Shown here: one piece after another, positions 1-8,085 of the stretch
Layout of the letters: every line of letters starts with the position of its first letter
How positions within the stretch are numbered: position 1 is the first letter of the stretch
From: Flavobacterium undicola
GTDB lineage: Bacteria > Bacteroidota > Bacteroidia > Flavobacteriales > Flavobacteriaceae
DNA length: 64,000 nucleotides
NCBI RefSeq assembly: GCF_009909155.2
Contig: NZ_JAAAPM020000003.1
Span: 62,001-126,000 of the forward strand
Direction of reading: 5' to 3'
Program-made: the position numbers and the translations under genes
Notes under the pieces: generated by a model
Seen by the model: the letters and a program-made list of their open reading frames with translations, nothing else
What the model was told of the DNA's origin: nothing
Databases searched by the model: none

Positions 1-1
1 C

Positions 2-226
2 GCATCTTTACTTCTATTGAGTATTTTAGTAGGTTATTCCAGAATTTACCTTGCACATCATTTTTTGATGGATGTATTTGTTGGAGCCGTAATTGGAGTC
101 GTTTTTGGTTCTTTATCTGTAATTTGGTTTAATAAAATCATGGAAAATCCCTTTGTGAAAAAGAAAATCAACTCTTTAAAACATCCTTCCCCGAGTTTTT
201 CAAATCCAACATTAAGCGGACAATAA
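2..226 (+). CDS. PAP2-family phosphatase, C-terminal part (5' end outside window)
   Basis: The reading frame is open from the first bases, so only the last 74 codons are present. It contains SRIYLAHHFLMD, matching the third PAP2 motif (SR-x5-H-x3-D) whose His and Asp take part in phosphoryl transfer. A hydrophobic helix follows, then a basic, Pro/Ser-rich tail. PAP2 membrane phosphatases remove phosphate from lipid substrates such as undecaprenyl diphosphate or phosphatidic acid. The stop codon directly abuts the ATG of the gtrA-like gene, so the two are probably cotranscribed with the following GT39 gene. The substrate cannot be told from this fragment. Confidence 0.8.
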   Translation, partial: ASLLLLSILVGYSRIYLAHHFLMDVFVGAVIGVVFGSLSVIWFNKIMENPFVKKKINSLKHPSPSFSNPTLSGQ

Positions 227-604
227 ATGGATATTTTAAAGTTTTTTAAATTTGGATTAGTCGGTTTTACAGGACTTGTTATTGACTTTGGAATCACCTG
301 GATTTGTAAAGAAAAGTTAGGATTTAATAAATATGTTGCCAATAGTTTTGGCTTTCTATTTGGCGTTACAAATAATTATTTCTTGAATAAATACTTCACT
401 TTTGACAATCACAATCCTGAAATAGGACTTCAATTTCTGAGTTTTTTAATTATCGCTGTAATTGGTTTTAGTATCAATACGGGCTTTTTATATTCGTTGC
501 AAAAAAAGACCAAAATCAATTTTTACGTTTGTAAAATCATCGTGACTGCAATTGTATTTATTTGGAATTTTGGCGCGAATACTTTTTACACTTTTAAAAG
601 CTAA
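227..604 (+). CDS. GtrA-like membrane protein
   Basis: A 125-residue protein with four predicted membrane segments (about residues 8-26, 35-53, 68-88 and 99-118). The loop sequence NKYFTF between helices 2 and 3 is the conserved GtrA-family motif. GtrA-like proteins are thought to flip or handle polyprenyl-phosphate-linked sugars at the inner membrane. Its ATG follows the preceding stop without a gap, and the GT39 gene begins 2 bp after its end. This three-gene run (PAP2, GtrA, GT39) suggests a role in transferring lipid-linked sugars to a surface polymer or lipid. The sugar is unknown. Confidence 0.85.
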   Translation: MDILKFFKFGLVGFTGLVIDFGITWICKEKLGFNKYVANSFGFLFGVTNNYFLNKYFTFDNHNPEIGLQFLSFLIIAVIGFSINTGFLYSLQKKTKINFYVCKIIVTAIVFIWNFGANTFYTFKS

Positions 605-606
605 AT

Positions 607-2124
607 ATGTCCTTTAAAAATAAAGTAGCAAGCCTCATTTTGCTTGCAACGATAGTTCGCTGCATTATTGCTTTTTCAATAGGTTTAGGAAATGATGAAG
701 TTTATTATGTTAACTATGCTCAGCATTTGCAATGGAATTATTTTGACCATCCACCCTTGGTTGCTTTGTTAATCCGGTTAACCACTTTTAATTTGATGCT
801 AACGTCTGATTTTTTCATTCGATTAGGCCCGATTCTTTTAGCTGCCGCCAATACTTATTTGATGTATGCTATTGGAAAAAAAATCAAAGATGAAAAAGCC
901 GGTTTCATTGCTGCTTTACTTTATACTTCCTCCATTTATGCAAGTATTATTGCAGGTATTTTTATTATGCCTGATGCACCACAATTGTTTTTTTGGATTT
1001 TAAGTCTCTACTTTTTAGTACATTTAATTACTAACCCAGAGAATAAAAAAAAATCAAATTTGTACTTGATATTGTTTGGATTAAGTACAGGTCTGTGCGT
1101 GATGAGTAAGGTTCACGGAGTATTTTTGTGGTTTGGATTCGGACTGTATATTCTTATTTACAATCGAAAGCTACTTTCAAACGGCTATCTGTACCTATCG
1201 GTATTATTGACGCTTTTAGTGATTTCACCTATTTTATTTTGGAATATAGAAAATAATTTTATCACTTACACTTTTCATAGTAATCGGGTAAGCATCAATC
1301 GGGGAATCAATCCTAATAGCTTTATTCGGGAGTTTTTTGGCGGACTAGCATATAATAATCCAATCAATTATTTTATAGTCATAATTACTTTAGTTGCCTG
1401 TTGGAAAAGAAGAATTAATATCCAAATTAATCATATTAGACTCTTGCTTTTAATGAGCTTGCCTTTGATTGGAATTTTATTGTTTGTTTCGTTGTTTAGA
1501 GATACTTTACCACACTGGTCTGGCCCGGGATTCACCGCTTTATTATTACTTGCCGCCTGTTATTTATCTGATTTAAAAATTAATTCCCGACTGCCCCAAT
1601 TAGTCTATTATGCTAATTATTTAATTGTAGGTGTAAGTTTTCTTGGAATTCTAGTACTATCATTTTACCCCGGAACCTTAGGTAAAACCGATGAAACCAG
1701 TTTAGGTAAAGGAGATGTAACTTTAGATATGTACGATTGGGATTTTTTCAAAACTGAAGTTAATAAAATAATTCAGAAGAATAAATTAGAAAAGAAAACC
1801 AACACCAATTTTATCATCAACAACAAATGGTTTCCGGGGGCACATATTGATAATTATATTGCAGCACCTCTTCATCTTAATTTTGTTGCCATTGGAAAAC
1901 TGGAAGATATCCATACCTACCATTGGCTGAATCAATTCAGAAAACCCATTCAAAAAGGAGATAACGCCTACTATATTACCGTTTCGAATAATTTTAGCGA
2001 TCCAAATGAAATCTATAAAGATGATTTTGAAAAAATAAATTCTCCTGTTATCATCAAGCAATATCGGGGAGGGAAACCCGTGAGAAATATGTTGGTGTAT
2101 TTGATGGAAGGATTTAAAAACTGA
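607..2124 (+). CDS. Glycosyltransferase family 39 (PMT/ArnT-like) membrane protein
   Basis: A 505-residue protein. The N-terminal half is highly hydrophobic with many membrane segments. After the first helix comes GNDEVYYV (about residues 27-34) and then YFDHPPL (about 46-52), the acidic first periplasmic loop and DHPP signature of PMT_2/GT39 enzymes. The C-terminal 150 residues form a soluble periplasmic-type domain. Such enzymes move a sugar from a polyprenyl-phosphate donor to lipid or protein on the outer face of the inner membrane. It is the last gene of the PAP2-gtrA-GT39 run, and the convergent tadA stop lies 3 bp away. Acceptor and donor are not predictable from sequence alone. Confidence 0.85.
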   Translation: MSFKNKVASLILLATIVRCIIAFSIGLGNDEVYYVNYAQHLQWNYFDHPPLVALLIRLTTFNLMLTSDFFIRLGPILLAAANTYLMYAIGKKIKDEKAGFIAALLYTSSIYASIIAGIFIMPDAPQLFFWILSLYFLVHLITNPENKKKSNLYLILFGLSTGLCVMSKVHGVFLWFGFGLYILIYNRKLLSNGYLYLSVLLTLLVISPILFWNIENNFITYTFHSNRVSINRGINPNSFIREFFGGLAYNNPINYFIVIITLVACWKRRINIQINHIRLLLLMSLPLIGILLFVSLFRDTLPHWSGPGFTALLLLAACYLSDLKINSRLPQLVYYANYLIVGVSFLGILVLSFYPGTLGKTDETSLGKGDVTLDMYDWDFFKTEVNKIIQKNKLEKKTNTNFIINNKWFPGAHIDNYIAAPLHLNFVAIGKLEDIHTYHWLNQFRKPIQKGDNAYYITVSNNFSDPNEIYKDDFEKINSPVIIKQYRGGKPVRNMLVYLMEGFKN

Positions 2125-2127
2125 AAA

Positions 2128-2571
2128 TCACTTTCTCCTCGAAGCAAAAAAACGCTTCATCAAATCAGCCGCTTCATCAGCCAAAACTCCACGAACCACA
2201 GTAGTTTTAGGATGCAATTGTGTTCCCATTTTCTCAAAACCACGTTGGGGATCACTAGCTCCAAAAACGATTTTAGTAATTTGGCTCCAATACAAAGCAC
2301 CCGCACACATCTGGCATGGCTCTAAAGTGACATAAAGCGTACAATCTTTCAAATATTTTCCGCCCAAATAATTAGCCGCAGCCGTAATGGATTGCATTTC
2401 GGCATGGGCGGTAACATCATTCAGCATTTCGGTTAAATTATGACTTCTGGCAATAACCGTATTATTAACAACAATAACTGCGCCTACAGGGATTTCGCCT
2501 TTTTCAAAAGCCATTTCGGCTTCCTGCAAAGCTTTTTTCATAAAATAGTCATCGGTGAAAATATTTTCCAT
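2128..2571 (-). CDS. tadA: tRNA-specific adenosine deaminase TadA
   Basis: A 147-residue cytidine-deaminase-fold enzyme. It has the zinc and proton-shuttle motif HAEM and the second zinc motif PCQMCAGA, with the TadA-typical start (D-x-YFMKKALQEAE) and GEIPVGAVIV. TadA converts adenosine 34 of tRNA-Arg(ACG) to inosine. The ATG at 2571 is preferred over one six codons upstream because a -7 promoter box (2576-2583) would otherwise lie inside the gene, and because family members start near MENIF. It is divergent from dxs with only 38 bp between the two start codons. A general purine deaminase role is the main alternative. Confidence 0.9.
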   Translation of the reverse strand: MENIFTDDYFMKKALQEAEMAFEKGEIPVGAVIVVNNTVIARSHNLTEMLNDVTAHAEMQSITAAANYLGGKYLKDCTLYVTLEPCQMCAGALYWSQITKIVFGASDPQRGFEKMGTQLHPKTTVVRGVLADEAADLMKRFFASRRK

Positions 2572-2575
2572 GAAG

Positions 2576-2583
2576 CAAAAATA
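2576..2583 (-). promoter_or_regulatory. -7 promoter box of tadA (leaderless type)
   Basis: Reads TATTTTTG on the minus strand, matching the Bacteroidota sigma-A -7 box TAnnTTTG at every fixed position. Only four bases (CTTC) separate it from the tadA ATG, so transcription should begin at or next to the start codon. I see no good -33 TTTG at the usual distance. Confidence 0.6.
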
Positions 2584-2597
2584 CAGCATTCAATTCG

Positions 2598-2605
2598 TAC
2601 ATTTG
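2598..2605 (+). promoter_or_regulatory. -7 promoter box of dxs (leaderless type)
   Basis: Reads TACATTTG, matching TAnnTTTG at every fixed position. It is followed by CCTC and then the dxs ATG, the same four-base spacing as for the divergent tadA box and for arsR further on. The -33 region overlaps the tadA promoter and has no clear TTTG. Confidence 0.6.
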
Positions 2606-2609
2606 CCTC

Positions 2610-4400
2610 ATGCCAGAAAATTTGCTTTCAAACATACAAACGCCAGACGATTTACGCCTGCTTGACGAAGCCCAGCTTCCTCAACTAGCGCAGGAATTAC
2701 GTGATTTTATTATCGATATTGTATCGGTGAAAGAAGGGCATTTGGGAGCCAGTTTAGGCGTTGTCGAATTAACCATTGCGCTGCATTATGTTTTCAACAC
2801 GCCTGATGATGCATTAATTTGGGATGTTGGTCATCAGGCTTATGGACATAAGATTCTAACAGGACGACGAGAAGTTTTTCATACAAATCGCCAACTAAAC
2901 GGAATTTCTGGTTTTCCAAAAAGAAGTGAAAATGTATATGATGCTTTTGGCGTAGGCCACTCCTCTACTTCTATTTCGGCCGCTTTGGGAATGGCAATTG
3001 CATCTAATTTAAATGGTGATTTCAACAAACAACACATTGCAGTAATTGGTGATGCATCAATTGCATCGGGAATGGCTTTTGAAGGATTAAATCACGCTGG
3101 AGTAACCAATGCTAATTTATTGGTGATTCTAAACGATAATGCTATCGGGATTGACCCGAGTGTTGGTGCCTTAAAAAACTATCTTACCGCAGTAAAAGAA
3201 GGTAAAAATCCGAGGCAAAACAATATGATTAAGTCCTTGAATTTTAATTATTCAGGACCCATTGACGGAAATGATATTTTTTCTGTTATAAAAGAATTAA
3301 AGCGTTTACAAAAATTAAAAGGCCCTAAATTCCTGCATGTTATCACCACTAAAGGGAAAGGACTTCAACAAGCCGAAGAAAATCAGGTGCAATATCATGC
3401 TCCTGGGAAATTTGATGCTACAACAGGGGAAATTATCCCAAAATCAGAAGAAAATCTTCCTCCAAAATACCAGGACGTTTTTGGCTTGACCGTATTGGAT
3501 TTGGCACAAAAAAACAAAAAAATAGTAGGTATCACACCTGCAATGCCTACGGGAAGTTCACTGAAATTCATGATGGACGCCTTGCCGGAACGCGCTTTTG
3601 ATGTGGGTATTGCCGAACAACATGCAGTAACCTTAGCCGCGGGAATGGCAACCCAAGGAATGATTGTATTTTGCAATATCTACTCTACTTTTTTACAAAG
3701 AGCCTATGATCAGCTTATCCATGATGTGGCTTTACAAAAACTTTCGGTAATTTTTTGTTTAGATAGAGCAGGACTCGTTGGCGAAGACGGAGCAACCCAT
3801 CACGGTGTTTTTGATATTGCGTATTTGCGTTGCATTCCTAATCTTATTATTTATGCTCCCGCAAATGAAATTGAGTTACAAAACATATTATATACCGCTC
3901 AATTAGGTTTAGAATTACCAATTGCTATCCGATATCCACGCGGTCGTGGTATTATTGCTGATTGGAAAAAAGAACATTTTGGTCACTACCAAAATATCGA
4001 AATCGGAAAAGCATCTTGTCTTAAAAACGGAACTGAAGTAGCGGTTTTATCCAATGGAACCATCGGAAACAATGTAAATCTAGCACTGGACGAAATGGGA
4101 AATCCAGAAAAAATTGCACATTATGATTTTGCATTTGTAAAACCATTAGACGAAAAATTACTTCACGAAATATTCAAAAAATTCAAAAATATCATCACCA
4201 TCGAAGATGGCACAATTATTGGTGGCTTTGGAAGTGGAATTCTCGAATTTGCCGCTCACAACAATTATCAAACTAAGATTAAAACATTGGGGATTTCTGA
4301 TAAATTTATTGAGCAAGGAACTGTAAATCAATTGCAACAATATTGCGGAATTGACGTTGAAACACTAAAATCACTTTTTTTTAGTTATATAAACGAGTAA
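2610..4400 (+). CDS. dxs: 1-deoxy-D-xylulose-5-phosphate synthase
   Basis: A 596-residue thiamine-diphosphate enzyme that condenses pyruvate with glyceraldehyde 3-phosphate, the first step of the MEP isoprenoid pathway. It has the DXS start region (DLRLL.., VKEGHLGASLGVVELT), WDVGHQAYGHKILTGRR, and the TPP/Mg motif GDASIASG followed by NDN. The pyrimidine-domain segment GIAEQHAVTLAAGMA carries the catalytic Glu. It ends in a transketolase C-terminal domain. It is somewhat shorter than the roughly 620 residues of the E. coli enzyme. In the TPP motif the usual GDG is GDA, which looks tolerated. The start is fixed by the neighbouring tadA gene and the close promoter box. Confidence 0.95.
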   Translation: MPENLLSNIQTPDDLRLLDEAQLPQLAQELRDFIIDIVSVKEGHLGASLGVVELTIALHYVFNTPDDALIWDVGHQAYGHKILTGRREVFHTNRQLNGISGFPKRSENVYDAFGVGHSSTSISAALGMAIASNLNGDFNKQHIAVIGDASIASGMAFEGLNHAGVTNANLLVILNDNAIGIDPSVGALKNYLTAVKEGKNPRQNNMIKSLNFNYSGPIDGNDIFSVIKELKRLQKLKGPKFLHVITTKGKGLQQAEENQVQYHAPGKFDATTGEIIPKSEENLPPKYQDVFGLTVLDLAQKNKKIVGITPAMPTGSSLKFMMDALPERAFDVGIAEQHAVTLAAGMATQGMIVFCNIYSTFLQRAYDQLIHDVALQKLSVIFCLDRAGLVGEDGATHHGVFDIAYLRCIPNLIIYAPANEIELQNILYTAQLGLELPIAIRYPRGRGIIADWKKEHFGHYQNIEIGKASCLKNGTEVAVLSNGTIGNNVNLALDEMGNPEKIAHYDFAFVKPLDEKLLHEIFKKFKNIITIEDGTIIGGFGSGILEFAAHNNYQTKIKTLGISDKFIEQGTVNQLQQYCGIDVETLKSLFFSYINE

Positions 4401-4429
4401 TTTGCGCAACCCAAAATTTCAATTTACTA

Positions 4430-5500
4430 ATGAAAGTACAACTCAGTCTTCTTATAATTACATTCTTATTCACTATTACTATTCCTGTTTTTTCACAGTC
4501 GGCTAAGGATACAATCCAAACGGATACCATAAAGAAAATTATTCTTCCGGTATTAAATGACAACTTCTATAGAAAAATGCCTCCGGCTAAATTAAAATAT
4601 ACCCTAGCCAAATTAGTTGCCCTTCCTGAATTTGAAAAAAAACTTCCATCTTGTTGGGGTAAAAAAAACATACTGGGGTTTGATATTTCTGAAATTGCAT
4701 TTGTCAACTGGAGTGCTGGGGGAACCAGCTCTATTTCAGGATTATTCAAAGCTGATTTTAATAGAACCTACGAAAAAAAACTGGTGAAATGGGTCAACGA
4801 ACTCAGTATTAGATACGGAATGAACAAACAAGACGGAATTGAAATTCGTAAAACCGACGATGCCTTCCGATTCAACTCTACCTTTGGTCATAGACAAGAT
4901 CCGGAAAGTACTTGGTTTCATTCGGCTAAACTAAATTTCAATACGCAATTGACCAATGGATACAAATATCCAAATAAAGACAACCCTATTTCCAGACTGT
5001 TTGCACCAGCTTATATGTTCTTAGGTGTAGGTGCTGAAAACACTACAAAATCCAAAAGTCATGTTTTATATCTTTCTCCTTTTACTTACAAAGCAACCTT
5101 TGTTTGGGATCAAACTTTGGCTGATAAAGGAGCTTTTGGAGTTGAAAAAGCCATTTATGACAAAGATGGAAATATAATTACAAAAGGAAAAAGATCTAAA
5201 AACGAATTAGGTTTTTTAATTACCAATCAATACAAAAAAGAGATATACAAAAATGTGATTTTTGTAAATAATTTAAGTCTTTATTCGGACTATGTAAATA
5301 ATTTTGGAAACGTCGATGTGGACTGTGACCTCGGTTTAAATTTGGTTGTAAACCAATACGTAAAAGCCAACATAGGAACTCGAATTTTATATGATGACGA
5401 CATCAAAAACAAAACCGAAGTTGCCGGCGTACAAGTAACCGAAGGCCCTAAAACCCAATTAAAACAGGTATTAGGAGTTGGAATCACCTATGCTTTTTAA
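4430..5500 (+). CDS. DUF3078 outer-envelope protein
   Basis: A 356-residue exported protein with an N-terminal signal peptide (hydrophobic residues 5-22, cleavage near FSQS). Its core contains NWSAGGTSSISGLFKADFN, the hallmark of DUF3078 proteins common in Bacteroidota. The rest alternates short amphipathic strands with aromatic ends and finishes in TYAF, which suggests an outer-membrane beta-barrel. It starts 29 bp after dxs and ends 4 bp before the convergent dGTPase gene. No specific function is known for the family. Confidence 0.85.
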   Translation: MKVQLSLLIITFLFTITIPVFSQSAKDTIQTDTIKKIILPVLNDNFYRKMPPAKLKYTLAKLVALPEFEKKLPSCWGKKNILGFDISEIAFVNWSAGGTSSISGLFKADFNRTYEKKLVKWVNELSIRYGMNKQDGIEIRKTDDAFRFNSTFGHRQDPESTWFHSAKLNFNTQLTNGYKYPNKDNPISRLFAPAYMFLGVGAENTTKSKSHVLYLSPFTYKATFVWDQTLADKGAFGVEKAIYDKDGNIITKGKRSKNELGFLITNQYKKEIYKNVIFVNNLSLYSDYVNNFGNVDVDCDLGLNLVVNQYVKANIGTRILYDDDIKNKTEVAGVQVTEGPKTQLKQVLGVGITYAF

Positions 5501-5504
5501 CAGC

Positions 5505-6851
5505 TTAGCCTTTCTTTCTACCATTTATCGTTTCATATAATTCCAATGCATTCCCATCAGTCAGCAAGGACACATAATGACAAATATGCAACAAACGATC
5601 GTAAAGGTTTTCCTTTTCTAAATCGTGTCTTTCCGGCAATAATTTCAAGATTAGCTTGTCGTAATTAGAGGCTGTTCCATTGAATTTATTGTCGTAAGCC
5701 GTAATAAACTTTTCCAATAAGGTTTGTATAATTTGGTAGCCTACTAATTCTTTTTCGATAACCTCTCGGCTTTGGTAGATTTTATCAACACTAATTTTGA
5801 TAATATCATCCATCTGCGCTTTGTACTTGCTTTTATCCATTAATGCAAAAGGAAATTTCCCTTGCAAAATAGCTTCTTCATTAGCAACAAACACTTTTAC
5901 AGCATCATTAATTAAACTACCAATTGCCAAAGCACGCAAATAACTGATTCGATCTTCTTTGGTCCCTAATGTTTTATATTTTGAAGTATCAATACTGTCT
6001 TTCACTAGTTTGATAAGATATTCCAAAGCAAAATCTTCGGAAACCAAACCTAAATTAATACCGTCTTCAAAATCAATAATGGTGTAACAAATATCATCTG
6101 CTGCTTCAACCAGATAAGCCAAAGGATGTCTTTCAAAACCAATATCTTCTCCACTTTTATTTGGAATCAAGCCCATATCTTTTGCCACTTCTTCAAAAAA
6201 TGCCTTATCAGCCTGAAAGAAACCGTATTTTTTATCTGAGATATTTCTGGTTGGCTTTTTAGGCAAACTTTCTTTTGGGTATTTCATAAAAGCACCTAAA
6301 GTAGCATACGAAATTCGGAGTCCTCCTTCAATCCCTGGTCTACTCGATGTCATTACCGAAAAACCATTGGCATTTCCTTCAAAATCAATTAAATCCTGCC
6401 ATTGTTTTGGATTCAAAAACTCCTGATATTTTTTTCCTTTACCAATAGCAAAATACTCTCCAATAGCCTTTTCTCCCGAATGTCCAAAAGGTGGATTCCC
6501 AATATCATGTGCCAAAGAAGCCGCTGCGACAATGGCTCCAAAATCGTTCATCTGAAAACCATGAACTTCTTTTAAATGAGGATATTTTTCAATAATTTTT
6601 TTCCCAACCAAACGCCCTAAAGAACGTCCCACAACTGAAACCTCCAAACTATGTGTCAATCGCGTGTGCACAAAGTCGGTCTTAGAAAGTGGAATAACCT
6701 GTGTTTTATCTTGTAAACTTCTAAAAGCTGCCGAGAAAATAATACGATCATAATCTACTTCAAATCCTAAACGGGTGTCATCCTGCTCTATTCGTAATCG
6801 TTTGCTTGTATCACCTTGACGTTTTAAAGATAAAAGTTGTTCCCAGTTCAT
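5505..6851 (-). CDS. dgt: Deoxyguanosinetriphosphate triphosphohydrolase (dGTPase)
   Basis: A 448-residue HD-domain enzyme that hydrolyses dGTP (or other dNTPs) to the nucleoside and triphosphate. The HD metal-binding motifs are visible as RLTHSLEVS (about residues 64-72) and AHDIGNPPFGHSGE (about 115-128). A long helical C-terminal region follows. Family members balance dNTP pools and some restrict phage DNA synthesis. The gene stands alone, convergent with the DUF3078 gene. Its full length and intact motifs point to a working housekeeping copy. Confidence 0.9.
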   Translation of the reverse strand: MNWEQLLSLKRQGDTSKRLRIEQDDTRLGFEVDYDRIIFSAAFRSLQDKTQVIPLSKTDFVHTRLTHSLEVSVVGRSLGRLVGKKIIEKYPHLKEVHGFQMNDFGAIVAAASLAHDIGNPPFGHSGEKAIGEYFAIGKGKKYQEFLNPKQWQDLIDFEGNANGFSVMTSSRPGIEGGLRISYATLGAFMKYPKESLPKKPTRNISDKKYGFFQADKAFFEEVAKDMGLIPNKSGEDIGFERHPLAYLVEAADDICYTIIDFEDGINLGLVSEDFALEYLIKLVKDSIDTSKYKTLGTKEDRISYLRALAIGSLINDAVKVFVANEEAILQGKFPFALMDKSKYKAQMDDIIKISVDKIYQSREVIEKELVGYQIIQTLLEKFITAYDNKFNGTASNYDKLILKLLPERHDLEKENLYDRLLHICHYVSLLTDGNALELYETINGRKKG

Positions 6852-6913
6852 GTTGATTTCTGATTGAAGATTAACGAATTATGATTTTAGATTTTAAAAA
6901 CCAAAAATACATT

Positions 6914-7390
6914 TTATTTTAGGACTTTCTCCAAAGATTCTAACACAAGATGTTCTTTCATTCGCTGTTCGAGTTTGGATTTCATAACAACAAAAGTTCT
7001 TGATTTTTCATCATGCAAACCCAAAGTGCGTCCTCTCAAAAAACTCAAAGGTTCAAAAGGAAAAATACGCACCAAAGTTCTAACTAAAATCGTTATTGTG
7101 TATGGTTTTGAACCGTCTTCCATAACAACAATTGTTTTAGTAAAATATTTAGCTAGAGAACGGGAAAGAAAAGCTTCGGTAACTCCAAAATAAATAAAAA
7201 TGATAATACTCCAGAATAAATAATGTTCAATCATGTCGAACGAATTTATTCTATTTGAAATAGCTGAAGAATTCATAAAAGTCAATACTAAATAAACAAT
7301 AAACCGCATTATTATAATGTCAATAATCCAATTTAAAACTCGCTTTTGTTTTGACGCCAGTAAATAATTTGCAATTTTAAATTGTCCCAT
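6914..7390 (-). CDS. RDD-family membrane protein (copy 1)
   Basis: A 158-residue protein with two hydrophobic segments (about 24-40 and 52-70) and a conserved second half: SRSLAKYFTKTIVV, then FPFEPLSFL and LHDEKSRTFVV. These match the RDD family. A paralogue lies at 14296-14799 with the same layout (SRTIAK.., FIPFEAFSF.., WHDTFSNTYVV). The family has been linked to ion exchange in a few bacteria, but its role is mostly unknown. It lies between dgt and the lrp-like gene, all on the minus strand. Confidence 0.75.
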   Translation of the reverse strand: MGQFKIANYLLASKQKRVLNWIIDIIIMRFIVYLVLTFMNSSAISNRINSFDMIEHYLFWSIIIFIYFGVTEAFLSRSLAKYFTKTIVVMEDGSKPYTITILVRTLVRIFPFEPLSFLRGRTLGLHDEKSRTFVVMKSKLEQRMKEHLVLESLEKVLK

Positions 7391-7468
7391 TTATAGTATA
7401 GTTTCCTAAATATTTATCTCCAAATATAAGAAAACAGCGACTATAATTACTTATTTAAAAATGTAAAA

Positions 7469-7930
7469 TCAAAAACTCAATTCAGTACTATGCTTAATTT
7501 CGCCCATTACAAAAACACTTTGGGTATTCCCAATATTCTCAATAGTCGATAATTTATTCATTACAAAATCCTGATAGCTTGCCATATCAGCAACTAAAAT
7601 CTTAAGCATAAAATCATAATCTCCCGCTATATTGTAACATTCTATAATTTCGGGAAGCGCCACAATATCTTTTACAAAATTAGCACCCACATTTTTAGCA
7701 TGTTCTTTCAAACGCACATTGCAAAAAACAATCATGCTGCGATTCAACTTTTCTTTATTCAAAAGAGCCACATATTTCATAATATAGCCTTCGCGCTCCA
7801 ATCTTTTGATACGCTCATAAACGGGAGTCGCTGTCAAAAACAATTTAGCAGCCAGGTCTTTTATACTAATATTTGAGTTCTGCTGAAGATGCTTTAATAT
7901 CTGTAAATCGGTGTTGTCTAAATTTTCCAT
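7469..7930 (-). CDS. Lrp/AsnC-family transcriptional regulator
   Basis: A 153-residue protein. An N-terminal winged helix (about residues 5-60; LQQNSNISIKDLA, then TPVYERIKRLEREGYI) is followed by the AsnC-type ligand-binding domain (about 68-145; IVALPEIIECYNIAGDYDFML). Lrp-type regulators sense amino acids and often regulate the divergent neighbour. Here that is metE, 155 bp away, so control of methionine synthesis is a reasonable guess. No operator is obvious to me in the shared region. Confidence 0.9.
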   Translation of the reverse strand: MENLDNTDLQILKHLQQNSNISIKDLAAKLFLTATPVYERIKRLEREGYIMKYVALLNKEKLNRSMIVFCNVRLKEHAKNVGANFVKDIVALPEIIECYNIAGDYDFMLKILVADMASYQDFVMNKLSTIENIGNTQSVFVMGEIKHSTELSF

Positions 7931-8054
7931 AGAATATTTTACTGCTAAAGCTGTGTTTGCGAATCATTGCAAGAATAAAAAACTGCAATAAAACACAAAA
8001 ACAATTCATTTCACTTAATTAAGACACAAATTTAAGTATTAAAACCTACAAACA

Positions 8055-8062
8055 TACCTTTG
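8055..8062 (+). promoter_or_regulatory. -7 promoter box of metE
   Basis: Reads TACCTTTG, a full match to TAnnTTTG, 23 bp before the metE ATG. A partial -33 element (TTTA at 8031-8034) lies 20 bp upstream. No SAM-riboswitch-like stem set is visible in the short leader. Confidence 0.65.
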
Positions 8063-8085
8063 CACAGTAATAAATACTGATAAAA

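Noticed and set aside
7931..8085. Possible SAM riboswitch in front of metE
   Set aside because: The region is short, AT-rich and has no set of paired stems or GC-rich core; a plain promoter explains it.
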